Counted from the first letter of the stretch, positions 22,901 to 35,063 are shown. The stretch: DNA of 64,000 nucleotides from Nothopassalora personata (GCA_033816765.1 CM066288.1:3100001-3164000), one strand, 5' to 3'. The notes: generated by a model not told the origin, from the letters alone. Numbers and translations: made by a program.

Positions 22901-23375
22901 GCCTGGGGTGAAAGCATGGGTGTTGGGCCTTGTCATGGAGAAGACTGCCCAACGTGGCAGGCAAGACGAGCGCTGGATGCAGCTTTACGATATCATCTGC
23001 AGAGTGTGCCCTCCAGAAGATGAGGACCCTCTCGATGAAGAAGGCAACCCGTGCCCAACGTCGAACCTCATTTCTATTCCACCAGAACATCTGCCAAGCT
23101 TCGACGATATATGGGAGAAGGATGAGGCTGCCTCCACTGATTACATCGTGAACTGGTTCGCAGGCTGGGCGATTCTCAATGCCAGCAAGTACAGACGCTT
23201 CGTCGTCTGCAACGAGCCAAAAGACAGCCGCGTCACAACCACAAAGGACAAATCCGGCAAGATGGTATCTCAAGTCGAAGCGGATCCGCGAGGCTGGGCA
23301 AGGAAGTATCAGCACCTCGGTGTGGCGCTCCCGAGTAGAGTCGCGGGTATGCTCAATAGTAAGTGGAAGAAGTGA
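19998..23375 (+). CDS. Chromodomain protein with three CCCH zinc fingers, Chp1-like C-terminus
   Basis: Single exon. The frame is open further upstream, but the ATG at 19998 (MFQEESDEDS, 1,125 residues) directly precedes conserved sequence and follows a TATA-like box. A chromodomain occupies about residues 24-80 (YPVERILCEQW ... EYLIKWEGYP), with the three aromatic cage positions Tyr, Trp and Tyr present, suggesting methyl-lysine binding, probably H3K9me. A long basic Ser/Arg/Lys-rich linker follows. Three CCCH fingers with the shared pattern CxxxxxxxGCxxxxxxCxFAHxDTG occur near 428, 478 and 555. The rest (about 630-1125) is a mixed alpha/beta region including GAGLKVYHSGTPGAWDHF and HGNVAFITDDVFVHHPEKA. 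I think this part resembles SPOC/PIN-like modules of Chp1-type heterochromatin proteins, but that is not verified. Confidence 0.82.
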   Translation: MFQEESDEDSIATDSTLLSERRDDYPVERILCEQWNPRDQCTEYLIKWEGYPLEIASYEPATNFIGNAILPEWEERKARIEQGLEQPFNEDEWYEAVGVAEAAKAVRHSRRQNKKRRQDKPVYPDETQDNQGGDESCEEDEPRANRRRRSEAPKASPAKKKVKRPEVQRKGVAQKITKRRARSASSISQSKSASEDSRDSLLEEVKRSGPTRKSTARAAGSPRATANASAHKKPSMSKRPSAVNEHVVSRDRRPLQGTQHRDKQSLEQRKKPDVPPKAVVSSVARKSAPRTGIETVFTKSAKAPSKGIFANWAADKKPRERPRVSGETPKDSDGSQFTTLAMQNRYQKYSRNEKAPDVSALTILDPKTGKPKLPPLNTGANNGPSQASASPAQLTPLPANDLRRDNRSNMVQACQTSASVPRVGMNETACYYWLKGSCRYSAADCKFAHYDTGTHAGPPGTYGKGSATYTPPTESTLLQTCWWWRQPQGCSQSDEECQFAHKDTGLYAPRPATLRQGTMASAQQSGSRVAADIHLPPPPAMPSMPPSGKVPQKQTTCWYWLQPRGCNKPENVCEFAHWDTGVHAGPPGSYREAFEARERQPNQVLISRPPPPAQPVSDAPVSQLASSARAVNPTASAALLVCLSDTGDPLMLSAKLEVRDLSEVEKLAGSGPTLRATRIVMVDDFKNIISDDLSSSRTFFGGIHINPVNRSDAEAVTEMLNRYDSALVAAVPGRDVCAIIWPCRAERWKYLEDGSVALSDESVLHFRMFPRLSGFAEAEISDSSSDKSTEQKHHAVTLGEVLAGLDAEKLHPKKDGNKPSDRAVFLMFPQTHTAEIQVCAAYFQGAGLKVYHSGTPGAWDHFQRTHTNACSIVLHPDVPICEIPGLHNVLSMTTAKFFTLGINRIVAEHEDREPIYGCDRMFPHGNVAFITDDVFVHHPEKATEVIKAFLEANRYKPEGGENNRIATRPGVKAWVLGLVMEKTAQRGRQDERWMQLYDIICRVCPPEDEDPLDEEGNPCPTSNLISIPPEHLPSFDDIWEKDEAASTDYIVNWFAGWAILNASKYRRFVVCNEPKDSRVTTTKDKSGKMVSQVEADPRGWARKYQHLGVALPSRVAGMLNSKWKK

Positions 23376-23435
23376 GCGAGGAGCACCTTTGGATAGAGTC
23401 AAGCGAGTGTGCAGTCTCGTGTAGATAGAGAATTT

Positions 23436-25130
23436 CTAAAAGGTACTCCATTCGCCTCCAGTGCCGGGCCAGTCTATATTCTTAACCCACGATGATAGGT
23501 CGAAGCCGTCCAGAAGATCTCCGCTAAAAAGGTCTGCGTCAACAGTCATGTTGTTGTCGAGCATTACGGGTTGTGAGGCGGACAGAGCCGGTGCCGCTAG
23601 TGGTCCCGAAACGTGATTGTTCTCGTTGGCAGATACAGCTATCCGTGGTGTCACATTGGACGCTGCAGCTGCGGCGGGAGTCGCTGGCATGTCGAGAACC
23701 TCGTCCAGGGCACGCGTGATGGCTTTCGAAGCTTGCATGCAGATGGTGTAGTTCCGCTCGCCAGAGTCGCAGATGCTCTCGAGGTGGGAGACGAAGACTG
23801 AGAGGCGGCGGATGAGACTGGCGCGGCTGAGATCCGGGGGTATTGCTTGGCTTTCGTTGCCGCGCGCTCTGGACTGGAGCGCGTATGCTAGGATGACCGC
23901 GCTGGGGAGACCATATGCCAAGACCTATGGCTCGGTCAGCTTCATGGAAAGGAGGTTTGGTTGGGGGCGGGGGGGGGGATAGAGCGGGTAGATGATGCTC
24001 ACGATATATGGGAAATCATGGCGTAGGAAGATGGCCTTGTTCAGTCGATTTCCAAGCTGAAGAACGGTTGCAACAGTCTCAGCCGATATCCTCAGTAGCT
24101 CTGGCCAGGCATCAGGTTCTGTGTCTTCAAGGAGTCGTTGGATCTGGAAGCAGCTCTGAAGATAGTTCAAACGCGTGACTGTCAACATTAGACAAGCAGG
24201 TGGAGGTAATGTTTTCCATTGGTCCGGATTGTACTTGAGGTGTAGCGGCAGTGAGTCGTACGTCAGATGACAGCGTCGTGCCAGGTTCCTATATCTCGTC
24301 AGCTAAAGTCCCCCGTGCCAACGTACACGGTAGCTTACTTGAGCACAGCATTGTTTTCGCGAGTTGGAGGTAAGAACGGATACTCCAGTATGTCCTCTCG
24401 AAGAATGCCATGTTGGAATCGTAGCCTCTGCCAAGTCGCCGGTACGTACTGTTTCCCTGGACTCCAACCATCTGGACTTAGCCTCGCACGAGCTGCAGCG
24501 AGCTCATCTGGCTCGGAAAGCAGTTCCTGATCAGTCAATTCCAAGGGCATCTTGCAATCCGAATAGCGGCGTAAGATGCGTGGTGGCAAATCGAGCAGGG
24601 TGGCAATGAATTTGTCCAGCTGATAGGCAGCCACAAACGCTTTCCGTCTACACTCCGCCAGGAAGAATGGTGTCTTGCTTGTGTTCTTAGCCTCGCGATG
24701 GAAGCCAGCAGCAAAGATGTCCGTTGTGACGTCGCCGAGCTTGCGCCAGACGATCGGACCTATGAAGCCAGAAGGATTAGCTTGCTATTCGTACCGTGTC
24801 AGAGACTATACGTACTGGAGTCTCCCTCTGTATGCGTGGTTAACCGCATATTCTCGAAGGATAGCCATAGCATGACATCGTTGATCTCAGGAGAGATATC
24901 CCTCACGAGATGAAGACAGGTTGTGCTTCCTCGATACATCGCCTCTACAAAATCCGAATGTTTATCATCGTCACGTGCTAACCCAAGAAGACACGCTGCG
25001 ATGGATTACTAAAAGAATTCAATGTCTATGCATTCTGCTCGGCGCACCTGGTGATCACACATCGAATCTTGCCCTTGCGACACGGCTCGCACGACGCCGC
25101 TTTCCCGTTTCGTCGACTCTGAGAGGACAT
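23436..25130 (-). pseudogene. Zn2Cys6 transcription factor with broken N-terminal region
   Basis: The C-terminal two thirds look intact. Exons on the minus strand are about 24960..24816, 24759..24339, 24288..24003 and 23924..23436, joined by introns of 56, 50 and 78 nt with good sites. They encode a fungal-specific transcription factor domain: GPIVWRKLGDVTTDIFAAG, FFLAECRRKAFVAAYQLDK, LTDQELLSEPDEL and HDFPYIVLAYGLPSAVI. The tail is acidic (DADLFSGDLLDGFDLSSW). Upstream, an ATG at 25130 begins MSSQSRRNGKAASCEPCRKGKIRC, the first half of a Zn2Cys6 cluster. An apparent extra GT there (TGTGTG) shifts the frame out of an expected CDHQ reading, and fewer than 120 bases separate it from the regulatory domain. 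The second half of the cluster and the usual 150-300 residue linker are missing. Either a deletion has made it a pseudogene, or a short protein without DNA-binding domain is made. Confidence 0.6.
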
Positions 25131-25912
25131 AACGACCCGTCTGAGCGCAAGGCTTGCTCTGACCCATGTCAGTGCTCAACGGACTGCGCTCAGAAGCGTG
25201 GCAAGATTACTCAAGCTCAGCTCGTTGCGGTGCGGCATTGCGGGATGACGAGTGCCGACCATTGTTCCGAGGTCCGCGTTCGAGGATACCCTCGATGTCC
25301 AGGTGTTGGGAAATAGGCTATGATCTCTCGAAGTTTTTGGCAACAGCCGGGAGGACTGGATCTTCAGGCATAGTATGGATGGGTAGCTGGCGTACATCTT
25401 CCGCCGCAGTATATCCGCACCGTCCGGACCAGAACGATGTCTCTCCAGAGCAAATTCTAGCCGTACTAGACGCAATGTTGCGGACAATGTGCAAGCCTCC
25501 ATTCGGATATGCGCGAAGCACCACGGCGATGAGGAGGTGTTCATTGCGTCGAGGGCCAGGTCAGCTCGCCACAAAGTTGGTCTATAGACTTACAAGCTGC
25601 CGAAGCACGAAGTCGTGCTCCGTAAGCGACAACGAACTCGGCACCATGCACCACTCGATGGCAGACGGGGTCCAAGATCACAGTCTTGCAGTGAGACTTG
25701 ATCTGAAAATTTCAGATTCTCATGTTCTAGGCATGCCAAGCGACACCCAAAAGATTCTCGAGGGCCATCGGCTGCGAAGTCCGGGTATCTTGGAATATGC
25801 GTTCACCCAGTCGAAAGAGGTCAACATGGCAGTCTAGAATTCTGAGGAGGCTGTGTCCAGGAAGCGAAGGTGTTTATATCACTTGGATGAAGCCTGGTCA
25901 CCCTCGCGTTGC
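25131..25912. other. Intergenic, no supported gene
   Basis: A long plus-strand frame crosses this stretch, but its translation lacks domain features. On the minus strand I found no missing exon for the Zn2Cys6 regulator. Confidence 0.35.
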
Positions 25913-26682
25913 TCACTTCCGTTTCTTCCCAAGCAGCTCCGCCCTCTTCTGCTTCGCCAACTCCCATCGATACCACCCTGCGTCCTCCAAGCTCTCGTTC
26001 ACCACCAGATCCCTGAATCTCAACCACTTCACCGGCGGGAGCTCCAAGATCTTATCCACCACGCCGTACCATCTCGCCGCACTCGTCACAACAAACCACC
26101 CAACCGCACAGTTTACGCCCAACGCAACGCCAATATAGACCTGCCTCGGCGTATGATAGTTCAGATATATTCTGCTTTGGGCAACGGCAGCCGCGCTGAC
26201 CATACTCAACGCGCCGAGTCCCAGACGCTGCCAGAGAGGAATGGGAAGATGCGTGTTCGAGGCGTGTGGGTGGTTGTGCGGATCGTGTCGGAAGAGGAGG
26301 AAGAGAGTCAGAAAAGTGGAAAAGTAGGCGACGAACTGGGCGTGAGAAGAGGGCATGCCATAGCCTTTACCTAGCATTTCTGTATGGCACCATAGTATCA
26401 GCGTCTACACGCGAGGTCCATGCTGTCGACTGTAAGTCACTTACGTGTCGGCCTCTCCTCTTTGATATATCTCTTCAATATCCAATTCAGCGCCTCGCAT
26501 ACCAGCTGTCCGACAAACATGAGCAGGATCTCAATCTCCCGGGTGCCCCATATCAGCGAGACGTACGCGATCATGAGAGCTTGTGGGACAAGGGCAAGGT
26601 GGGCGGATATGTACGAAAGAGGGTCGGCGGGATTGTATTGAATGTGTGTCAGCGACAGACTGGCGAGCGGTGGGTGGTCCAT
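25913..26682 (-). CDS. cwh8: Dolichyldiphosphatase (Cwh8/Cax4 type, PAP2 family)
   Basis: ER enzyme that hydrolyses dolichyl diphosphate on the lumenal side, recycling the lipid carrier for N-glycosylation. Exons 26682..26445 and 26379..25913 encode 234 residues; the 65-nt GT-AG intron joins EERPT to MLGKGYGMPSSHAQF. The three PAP2 phosphatase motifs are complete: KRYIKEERPT, MPSSHAQF and SRIYLNYHTPRQV. The N-terminus MDHPPLASLSLTHIQYNPADPLSY is typical for the family, and four hydrophobic helices surround the motifs. A start nine codons upstream (26709) is in frame, but the ATG at 26682 fits the family better. The C-terminus is the usual lysine-rich tail. Confidence 0.92.
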
Positions 26683-27397
26683 GTTTGCAATAAGTACAAA
26701 TGTGTACAATATAGATGTTGGCAGGAAGAAGTGGGAGCTTGTGACGAAAGTGTAAGCTTGATCGAGGCGCTCGGGCCAGCGAGATCGAGCGCATGCAGGA
26801 ACGGATTCATGTGCACCACATCCTGGTGTGTATCACTACAGCATTTTGGCTGTTCGAGCGCCGTGTGTACGAGCCCGGCGTATGCTTGTCAATGAGGACT
26901 TTATGACATTAGATGCGATGCAAAGGAGTCGTTCAATATCATCTTTCCATTCTCCTTCAGCTCCGCTCGCCGTTCTGCTGGACTTGCGGGAGCAAGGTAT
27001 CGCTTGCGCGCTGTTGCGGTGTTGTGCCATTCAAGAATACAATTGCGAACGCGATAGCGTGCTGAGACGTCTCGCCGAAGAACAGCTTTTCACCCTTCCT
27101 CCTCAGAAGCACATTACTCAGAACAATGTCAAAATACTATGCTTGCAATGTCTCCACCCGGCCCTTGATCCAACTGGAAAGACTGCTAGCGCACAACCCT
27201 CACATTCCATATAGTTACGCCTCTGCCGCATTCGAGCTGCGCTCGTGAGGAAGCGCCGGTCACTCCACGAAACGCCCGCTTGCCAATACTCCAGTAGTAA
27301 AAGATCAAACAAAATCGTCAATAAGGTTGCGTCTGAGCGTCAGATGGGGTGAAGCTTAGATGGTGCGCCACATTCGGTTATTAGGTATACGTCGTGG
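26683..27397. other. Intergenic: cwh8 promoter and G-alpha 3' flank
   Basis: Neighbours are both on the minus strand. No conserved coding frame or repeat was recognised. Confidence 0.4.
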
Positions 27398-28722
27398 TTA
27401 TAATATGCCTGAATCTTTGAGGGCATTCTGCAATATCGTCTCTTTGACCGCGGCAAAGACAAGGCGGATGTTTGATGTGTCCGTTGCTTGTGTGAGGCTA
27501 ACAACAACGTCAGCTGTTGATGCACGGCCATAATCCGAATTGACTTACTGAGGATAGAGATTGAGGTGTGCTCGATTCACCTGATTGAATCTCCAAAGAA
27601 GATACTTTGCCGCGCGATTTACATCGTTGCCACCCGAGTAGTCAGGGAAGTAGTTGCCCAGAGGCGACTTGGCGAGCTTGGCCCGGAACAGGTCGACCTT
27701 GTTCAGGAACAGGATGATCGATGTTCGCATGAACCATCTTGAGTTCACTACTGAGTCGAACAAAACCAGTGATTCCATCATGCGGTTCTGTCTGTGGTCA
27801 GTAATGGACAGACGTGCGACTGACGACAAGGACGTACTTGACTGCTCTCTTCTAGGAGCACTTGGTCGTATTCGCTGAGTGCAACGCAAAAGATGATCGA
27901 GGTCACGTTTTCGAAGCAGTGAATCCATTTCTTTCTCTCGCTGCGTTGGCCTCCGACGTCAAACATGCTGTGGTGAGTTAGATCTGTACCCTTCTCTGAA
28001 GACGACAAACATACTGTATGCTGAGCTGGCCCATTTGGAACCGTGTCTCGTATATACCCGTCGTCTTTGTTCGCGCTCGTAGTACATCGGCCTCTGTGGG
28101 TATGTAGGTAGGTGCCGCTAATCTCGTCACTTCCTCGAAGAAACTGTGCGTGTTAGCATGACTAGAGCGCTGCCGGGGAGGGCTGTGACATACTATGGCG
28201 CCGAGTCCATGAGGTAGAACTCGTTTTGGTGGTCGAAGACCTTTGATATGCACTTATCCTGCCAAATACTCGCAATGGCTTCTCCTACCCTTGTGTCTAG
28301 TGATTGATGTGGATCGGGGTCCACCACGTATTCCATGATGAAGTCGCAGTATTCGCGGTTGGCGGAGTCTTCGACCTCGATCTCGAATTGTCGCATCGCG
28401 CCGATCAGGGCTTTGGCGCAGTCTATCAAGTTCTTGTAGATGGTGTGCCGGTACAACGCCAGCTCGTCTTTTGTGTAGCCATTCTGGTGTATGATCTTCA
28501 TCTGCTTAACGATCGTGCTCTTCCCACTCTCGCCAGAACCTGCGCTCGTCTGTTAGCAATCTCGCCCATACACGGCGCCAGGTTCGCTTGCATACCCAGC
28601 AGCAGGATCTTGCATTCTCGCCGTAGCTTCTTCGAGTCTTCCTCCAGCGTGCGGTCAATCATCTGACTGCGCTTCTTCTGATCGCCATCCTCATTGCTGC
28701 CGCTGCTCATGCAAGCGCCCAT
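27398..28722 (-). CDS. gna-3: Heterotrimeric G-protein alpha subunit, group III (GNA-3 type)
   Basis: Membrane-anchored GTP switch that in ascomycetes couples nutrient receptors to adenylyl cyclase. Six exons (28722..28596, 28539..28194, 28143..28015, 27967..27838, 27787..27549, 27497..27398) give 356 residues; introns are 47-56 nt. The N-terminal MGACMS carries Gly2 and Ser6 for myristoylation and Cys4 for palmitoylation. Nucleotide-binding motifs are complete: GSGESGKST, the switch I Arg in [22 protein letters not shown] with catalytic Gln, NKVDLF and TQATDT. The C-terminus NALKDSGIL lacks the pertussis-toxin Cys of group I and matches GNA-3-like proteins. The cyclase-associated protein at 38586..40439 belongs to the same pathway but is not linked in an operon. 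Confidence 0.95.
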
Positions 28723-31529
28723 CTTGATCGGGATGGCCCGACTGCTCCAACGAGCTACGGCGACCGCGCTTTGGACCACAAACCGCCGCTTCTCGTGGGC
28801 TCAGCCACGCCAGTGTCGGCGAAAGGGACAGGCACTCGATCTCGGCGCGACAGTGCAATTGGTGCTCGGCGCGGTGGTGGTAGGGGTGGCTGCTTGCAAG
28901 CTGGCGAGCAACGGAATGTTGCAGCGGGATCTCGTGCCTGCGCTCGAGTCGTACAAAGGCCTTTGTGCGATGCGGCCTTTCCTGATCGGGGAGCAAGAGT
29001 GATTGACCGGCGTATGCAGCAACAGCAGACAGCTGGACGGTTCGCTATGTGCCGAGCGTAACCTGACGTCGTGACAGGATGCAGGTGAGGGTTAGTAGAT
29101 GATGGCACCGGGCGCAGCTAAGGCGGGGCGCAGGTGGGTGTGGGTGCCAGATGCTGGACGCGGAGATAGATGGAGGTCGCGGGCGTGGTGTCGCTAATTC
29201 GCACAAGATGGCGAGTTACCGCCGTGGACCGCGAGGTGGATAAAAAGCAGCGCTGCGGTAACAGGTGTTCGCGCTATGCTATGCAAAGCTAGTAGCCGTT
29301 ATTGTTCAAGCTCCGATCCAAGTTCAGGTTCAGTTTCCAGCAAGACATCGACACGCCACAGTCTCGTCCAGGTTCAGACCACGGCCGCACGACTCACGAG
29401 TCTCGCGGAAGGGAGGATAAGGCGACGGGTAGCAGGGAAGCACGGCGTCTGGCAAAGAGGTAGGCACCACACGTTGGAATTCAGGACAATGCCTGTTGTT
29501 CTCGGTGCACGAAGCGTGGATACAGGCGGGGAGCACCAAGGAAATGCGATGTTGGTACTGGGCCACAGAGCGATTTGAGAAGCTTGCTGACTGGCAGTGC
29601 AGATCGATGGCTCAATCCACACTTCATTGACTGGCCAGACACAGGTGAACGGTACCTTATCAGCCACAGACAGGACATGGTATTAGCGACACGTCTTGGC
29701 TCTACAGTATGTCGTCTATCCCTGACACGGAGCCGACATTATACACTATCGCTGAGACTAATCCACGACGCGGTTCACCTCGTTGTACAATTTCAGACAA
29801 CCGTGCGTCCTTGATCAGCCACTGCGAAGTACCTAAGTATACGAGCTTCAATCTTTCGCCCTCCACAGAAAGATCGCATTCCACTGGTTGTCGCACGCGT
29901 GGTCCTGACAACGCCGAGGCTCTGCAAGCGACGAATGGATTGTGTGAACGCAGGATTGTCGGACTGCACGATGTGATGATCTGATGTTCGAATAGTCCGG
30001 GCGATTGATAGCTTGGGACATAGCGCCTCATGAGTGGTATACCATAACGCACCCGAATTGTGCGATCAGGACAACACAAGATCATCGAACACGTGGCTTA
30101 TGTCAATGTGCGCCTCATGCCCAGGCAGGTCCGCGTCGCTTGAGCAGAAAACGTCGCTGCTGACAACAGTCCGTACCTTTGCCATAGGCGGCGAGTGACG
30201 AAGAATCGAGCCGCAAACCCCAGAAAGTCGCCCGATGTTCGTTGTCGCCATTGATTGAATATCCGGGCGACTTTCACGTCTCCAAAGATACCTTAGTACC
30301 ATACGCTTTGATATGGCCCTTATATAAGCAATCCTGCCCATCTGCTTGGCAAGTGAGGTCAATTTGCCTGTGTCTGGATCTTCGATAGTGCATCTTGACC
30401 TCGTTCTTGGGTTAACCTTCCGCAGCGGGGTAATAGGACTCAGTTAGTGAAGAACAGGAAGGACCAATTTTGAATGTCTCGTGAGAGCCATGACCCATGT
30501 CCAACATGGTCTTGAGCACGTGTGAGAGACTTCGTCCAGGTACTCTATCCAAGTCTGCCGAAGTTGTCGGCGTTGACTCGGCTCCAGCCAGCAACCCATA
30601 TGTACACAATGTTTGAGACTTTGAGTATCTTGCACTGTGGCTTTGCATGAAGGGGGTTTCGGCAACTGTAGGGATTGTGTAGGCTCGGAGCGCGCCTCGC
30701 GAACGAACAGACTCTTCACTTGGTCTTTGTGATGACATCACTGCTGGTGACGTCGTCGTCCTAATAGCATAGGTTCAAGCATCGTTGGCCGCAGTTTGTC
30801 AGTAGGCTGAACCGCGGAGCAGCAGGCAAAAAAGTAGCCTGACAGCGTTCCAGCTTCTCTTTGTGGCATGTTTTTACAAGCATGATGCCGATCGATGCCG
30901 ATAAGGCGGTAGCGCGTTGGGAGCCGTGTGCGGAAGGAAGGCAGTTTCTGGGTAGCGGAAACAAGTCCGAAAGGTGTCATTGCCCTTCCAACGCTGGACA
31001 AGGCTGCATGTGGGCTGTGCTTGAGCTCCGGTCAATTTGCTTGTGACGAGGGACCGTCGAGCCGACCATCGTTTGTTGCGTCTGCACCTCCCGGGCAACG
31101 AAAGAGCAGGCAGGAGGCACGGAAGAACTTTAGCATTTGCGCATCAGGCACAAATCAACCCGGGCCGTTAGTATCGTCGATCTCCATGCGCCGCCGGAAT
31201 TGCGAATCCATTGCGAAGAGTTCACCGATCTTGCCCTCCAACTCGCCTTCGCCTTCACCTAGGAAACACATCATTCTGCAGAGAGACCGGCAGCTACCAC
31301 CCGCGACACCGACGAATACCTGCAGAGATCACCGGCTTCGCACGGCTGCATACTTTCCACACGTTGCAGCGCCACGCTAGCGAACAAAACACTCTCTCCT
31401 CGCTAAGTGGGGTTTCGAACTGCGTCCTTGCCCTCCACCGCAAAACCTCGTACCTCACCCTCCACCCCTACCAACGTCACCACACCGCTCCCACGACAAC
31501 CGCCGTCTCGCGCGCCGAACGAACACATC
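28723..31529. other. 2.8 kb gene-free stretch between G-alpha and hog1
   Basis: Both neighbours are transcribed away from this interval, so it holds two divergent promoters. Open frames on both strands are short and lack domains; one minus-strand frame (29702..30085) reads VEGERLKLVYLGTSQWLIKDARL but is not recognised. The only clear structure is the inverted repeat at 30223..30275. Confidence 0.45.
30223..30275. repeat. Perfect 12-bp inverted repeat with 29-nt spacer
   Basis: Left arm GAAAGTCGCCCG (30223..30234) and right arm CGGGCGACTTTC (30264..30275) are exact reverse complements. The flanks do not extend the pairing. It could be a hairpin, a dyad binding site or a trace of a small mobile element. 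Confidence 0.8.
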
Positions 31530-33061
<1,532 letters not shown>

Positions 33062-33573
33062 CTCGATCTTTGACCCATACAGAGGGGGAACAGCTCAATC
33101 GGCGGTGGTTGGCGTCAGAGAAAGGAGGAATTACATACCCCAGTCGGGCGGCTCTTTCGGTGGCGAGTTGTGGCATTCACAGTTGCGAGGAGGAGACGAA
33201 GTACATGATGTGCGATGCATTGGCATCTAGAACAATGCTTTTTGGATGCGGCTGGGTCGACCATGAGCAAACGGAGCAGACGAATACGTCGTCGCACGCA
33301 GTAAGAGACCAATGCTCTGCTACGGCAGACAGATCATCGCGAATTTCGAAGCAATGATAATTGCAACTTCGATAAGCAAGCAATAACGAGTTTCCAACAT
33401 CATGTTCGCCTTTCAGATATATTGTATTGCATGTGATGTGCAGCTGGGTTTACCTTCCCTCGGCTTTGAAGGTCGAGCCGAAGCCGGGGCCACTGAACCA
33501 CTTTGAGCCGCTTGGGCTATGTCACCATTTTTGAAGCACGACCACCACCAAGCATACAGCTTGGTCTGCAACG
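33062..33573. other. Intergenic: hog1 3' flank and etfA promoter
   Basis: No gene, repeat or structured RNA is recognised. Confidence 0.4.
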
Positions 33574-34629
33574 ATGGTGGCACCGCTACGGAATGGTCTG
33601 CTGCGCCAGGCAGCGACATGTCTCCGCCAACAACGACCCACTTCCATACGACCCGTCTCCCGCGATGCGCTCCGAAAACTGGCCTCCACGCTCGCAGTCC
33701 TGGAACAACGGGAAGGCAAACTGAACATGGGCTCCCTCGCCTCAATCTCCGCCGCTCAGAAGCTCGGAGGCAGCATTCATGGCTTCGTCGCTGGACCCAA
33801 CATCAAGAGCGTCGCGAACGAAGCAGCCAAAATCGAGGGGTTGGAGAAGGTGATATATGTCGACAATGCCGACTACGAGAAGGGACTTCCTGAGAACTGG
33901 GCACCACTACTCGTGGAGAACATCAAGAAGGGAGGCTACAGTCATGTCATGGCAGGCCACACGGCGTTTGGCAAGAACTTGATGCCTCGCGTGGCGGCTC
34001 TCATGGACGTACAGCAGATTAGCGATATCACGGACATTGAGGGCGAGGATACGTTCGTGAGGCCTATTTATGCCGGCAATGCGATCTTGACGGTGCAGAG
34101 TAGTGATGCTACGAAGATCATCACGGTCAGAGGCACTGCGTTCCCCGCCGGAGCTGCGGAGGGCGGTAGCGCGAGCCTTGAGGAGGGACTTGATCCCAAG
34201 GCGGCTTGTCCTGTGGAGTGGGTTAGCGAGGATTTGGCGAAGAGTGATCGCCCAGATCTTGCGACTGCCGAGAAGGTCGTGAGTGGTGGGCGAGGCCTGA
34301 AGTCGAAGGAGGAGTTCGACAAGATTATGCCACCACTCGCTGATGCGCTTGGTGCTGCTATTGGAGCCAGTCGTGCGGCGGTGGACTCTGGTTTCGCGGA
34401 TAACAGTCTGCAGGTTGGACAGACGGGAAAGAACGTCGCGCCGCAGTTGTATCTCTGCGCGGGGATTTCTGGGGCTATCCAGCATTTGGCGGGTATGAAG
34501 GATTCGAAGGTTATCGCTGCAATTAACAAGGACCCGGATGCGCCGATATTCCAGGTGGCGGACGTTGGTCTGGTTGGAGATTTGTTTGAAAAGGTGCCGG
34601 AGCTTACTGAGAAGCTCAAGAAGGCGTAG
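33574..34629 (+). CDS. etfA: Electron transfer flavoprotein alpha subunit (mitochondrial)
   Basis: Single exon, 351 residues. With the beta subunit it accepts electrons from acyl-CoA and other dehydrogenases and passes them to ETF-ubiquinone oxidoreductase in the matrix. The Arg-rich, acid-free N-terminus (about residues 1-38) is a mitochondrial presequence. The N-terminal domain starts LASTLAVLEQREGKL. The FAD-binding C-terminal domain has VSGGRGLKSKEEF, then SRAAVDSGF, QVGQTGKNVAPQLYLCAGISGAIQH and AINKDPDAPIFQVADVGLVGDL, which is the full ETF-alpha signature. No intron is needed, and the ATG follows an ordinary leader. Confidence 0.97.
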   Translation: MVAPLRNGLLRQAATCLRQQRPTSIRPVSRDALRKLASTLAVLEQREGKLNMGSLASISAAQKLGGSIHGFVAGPNIKSVANEAAKIEGLEKVIYVDNADYEKGLPENWAPLLVENIKKGGYSHVMAGHTAFGKNLMPRVAALMDVQQISDITDIEGEDTFVRPIYAGNAILTVQSSDATKIITVRGTAFPAGAAEGGSASLEEGLDPKAACPVEWVSEDLAKSDRPDLATAEKVVSGGRGLKSKEEFDKIMPPLADALGAAIGASRAAVDSGFADNSLQVGQTGKNVAPQLYLCAGISGAIQHLAGMKDSKVIAAINKDPDAPIFQVADVGLVGDLFEKVPELTEKLKKA

Positions 34630-35063
34630 AAGACCCATTGGACCTTGGGCAGTCTGCTGAGGCGTGAAGGCGCGTACGCGCATCAAGGAGGATTTTTGCA
34701 ATATGTAGCTCCAGTATACCACGACGGAACTAGCACTGCATGGTCGATCTTGTATATGGAGCCCAAGCAGTCTCCCTCTCAAGCAGCTTTACATGTGTTT
34801 ACTACACATCTATACATTCCAAAGCAGTCCAGACCCAGTAGCACGCACCGCACGGTTTGTGTTCTGCAGCCCAGTAGCTCGGAAAGCTACCACACGCAGC
34901 TCGCAAGGTAATCCCTGACTATGCGTTGTCTTTTTGTACTTCTGCCATTGATCTGCAACATCACACCACAGTGCATTATCGTGACTGCGAGTCTGCATTA
35001 TTCGAGTATGGACTCGTCAGTAAACAGCTGCCATCCTTCCTGAACATCCCCTCGCCCACGTCA
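34630..35063. other. Intergenic: etfA 3' flank and avl9 promoter
   Basis: No gene or repeat is recognised. Confidence 0.4.

Noticed and set aside
25166..25837. 223-codon plus-strand frame
   Set aside because: No domain, low-complexity-free but random-looking translation, and it overlaps the Zn2Cys6 relic region on the other strand. No splice or promoter support.
30412..30741. Minus-strand frames in the 2.8 kb interval as a gene
   Set aside because: Short, overlapping frames without conserved motifs, consistent starts or splice sites.
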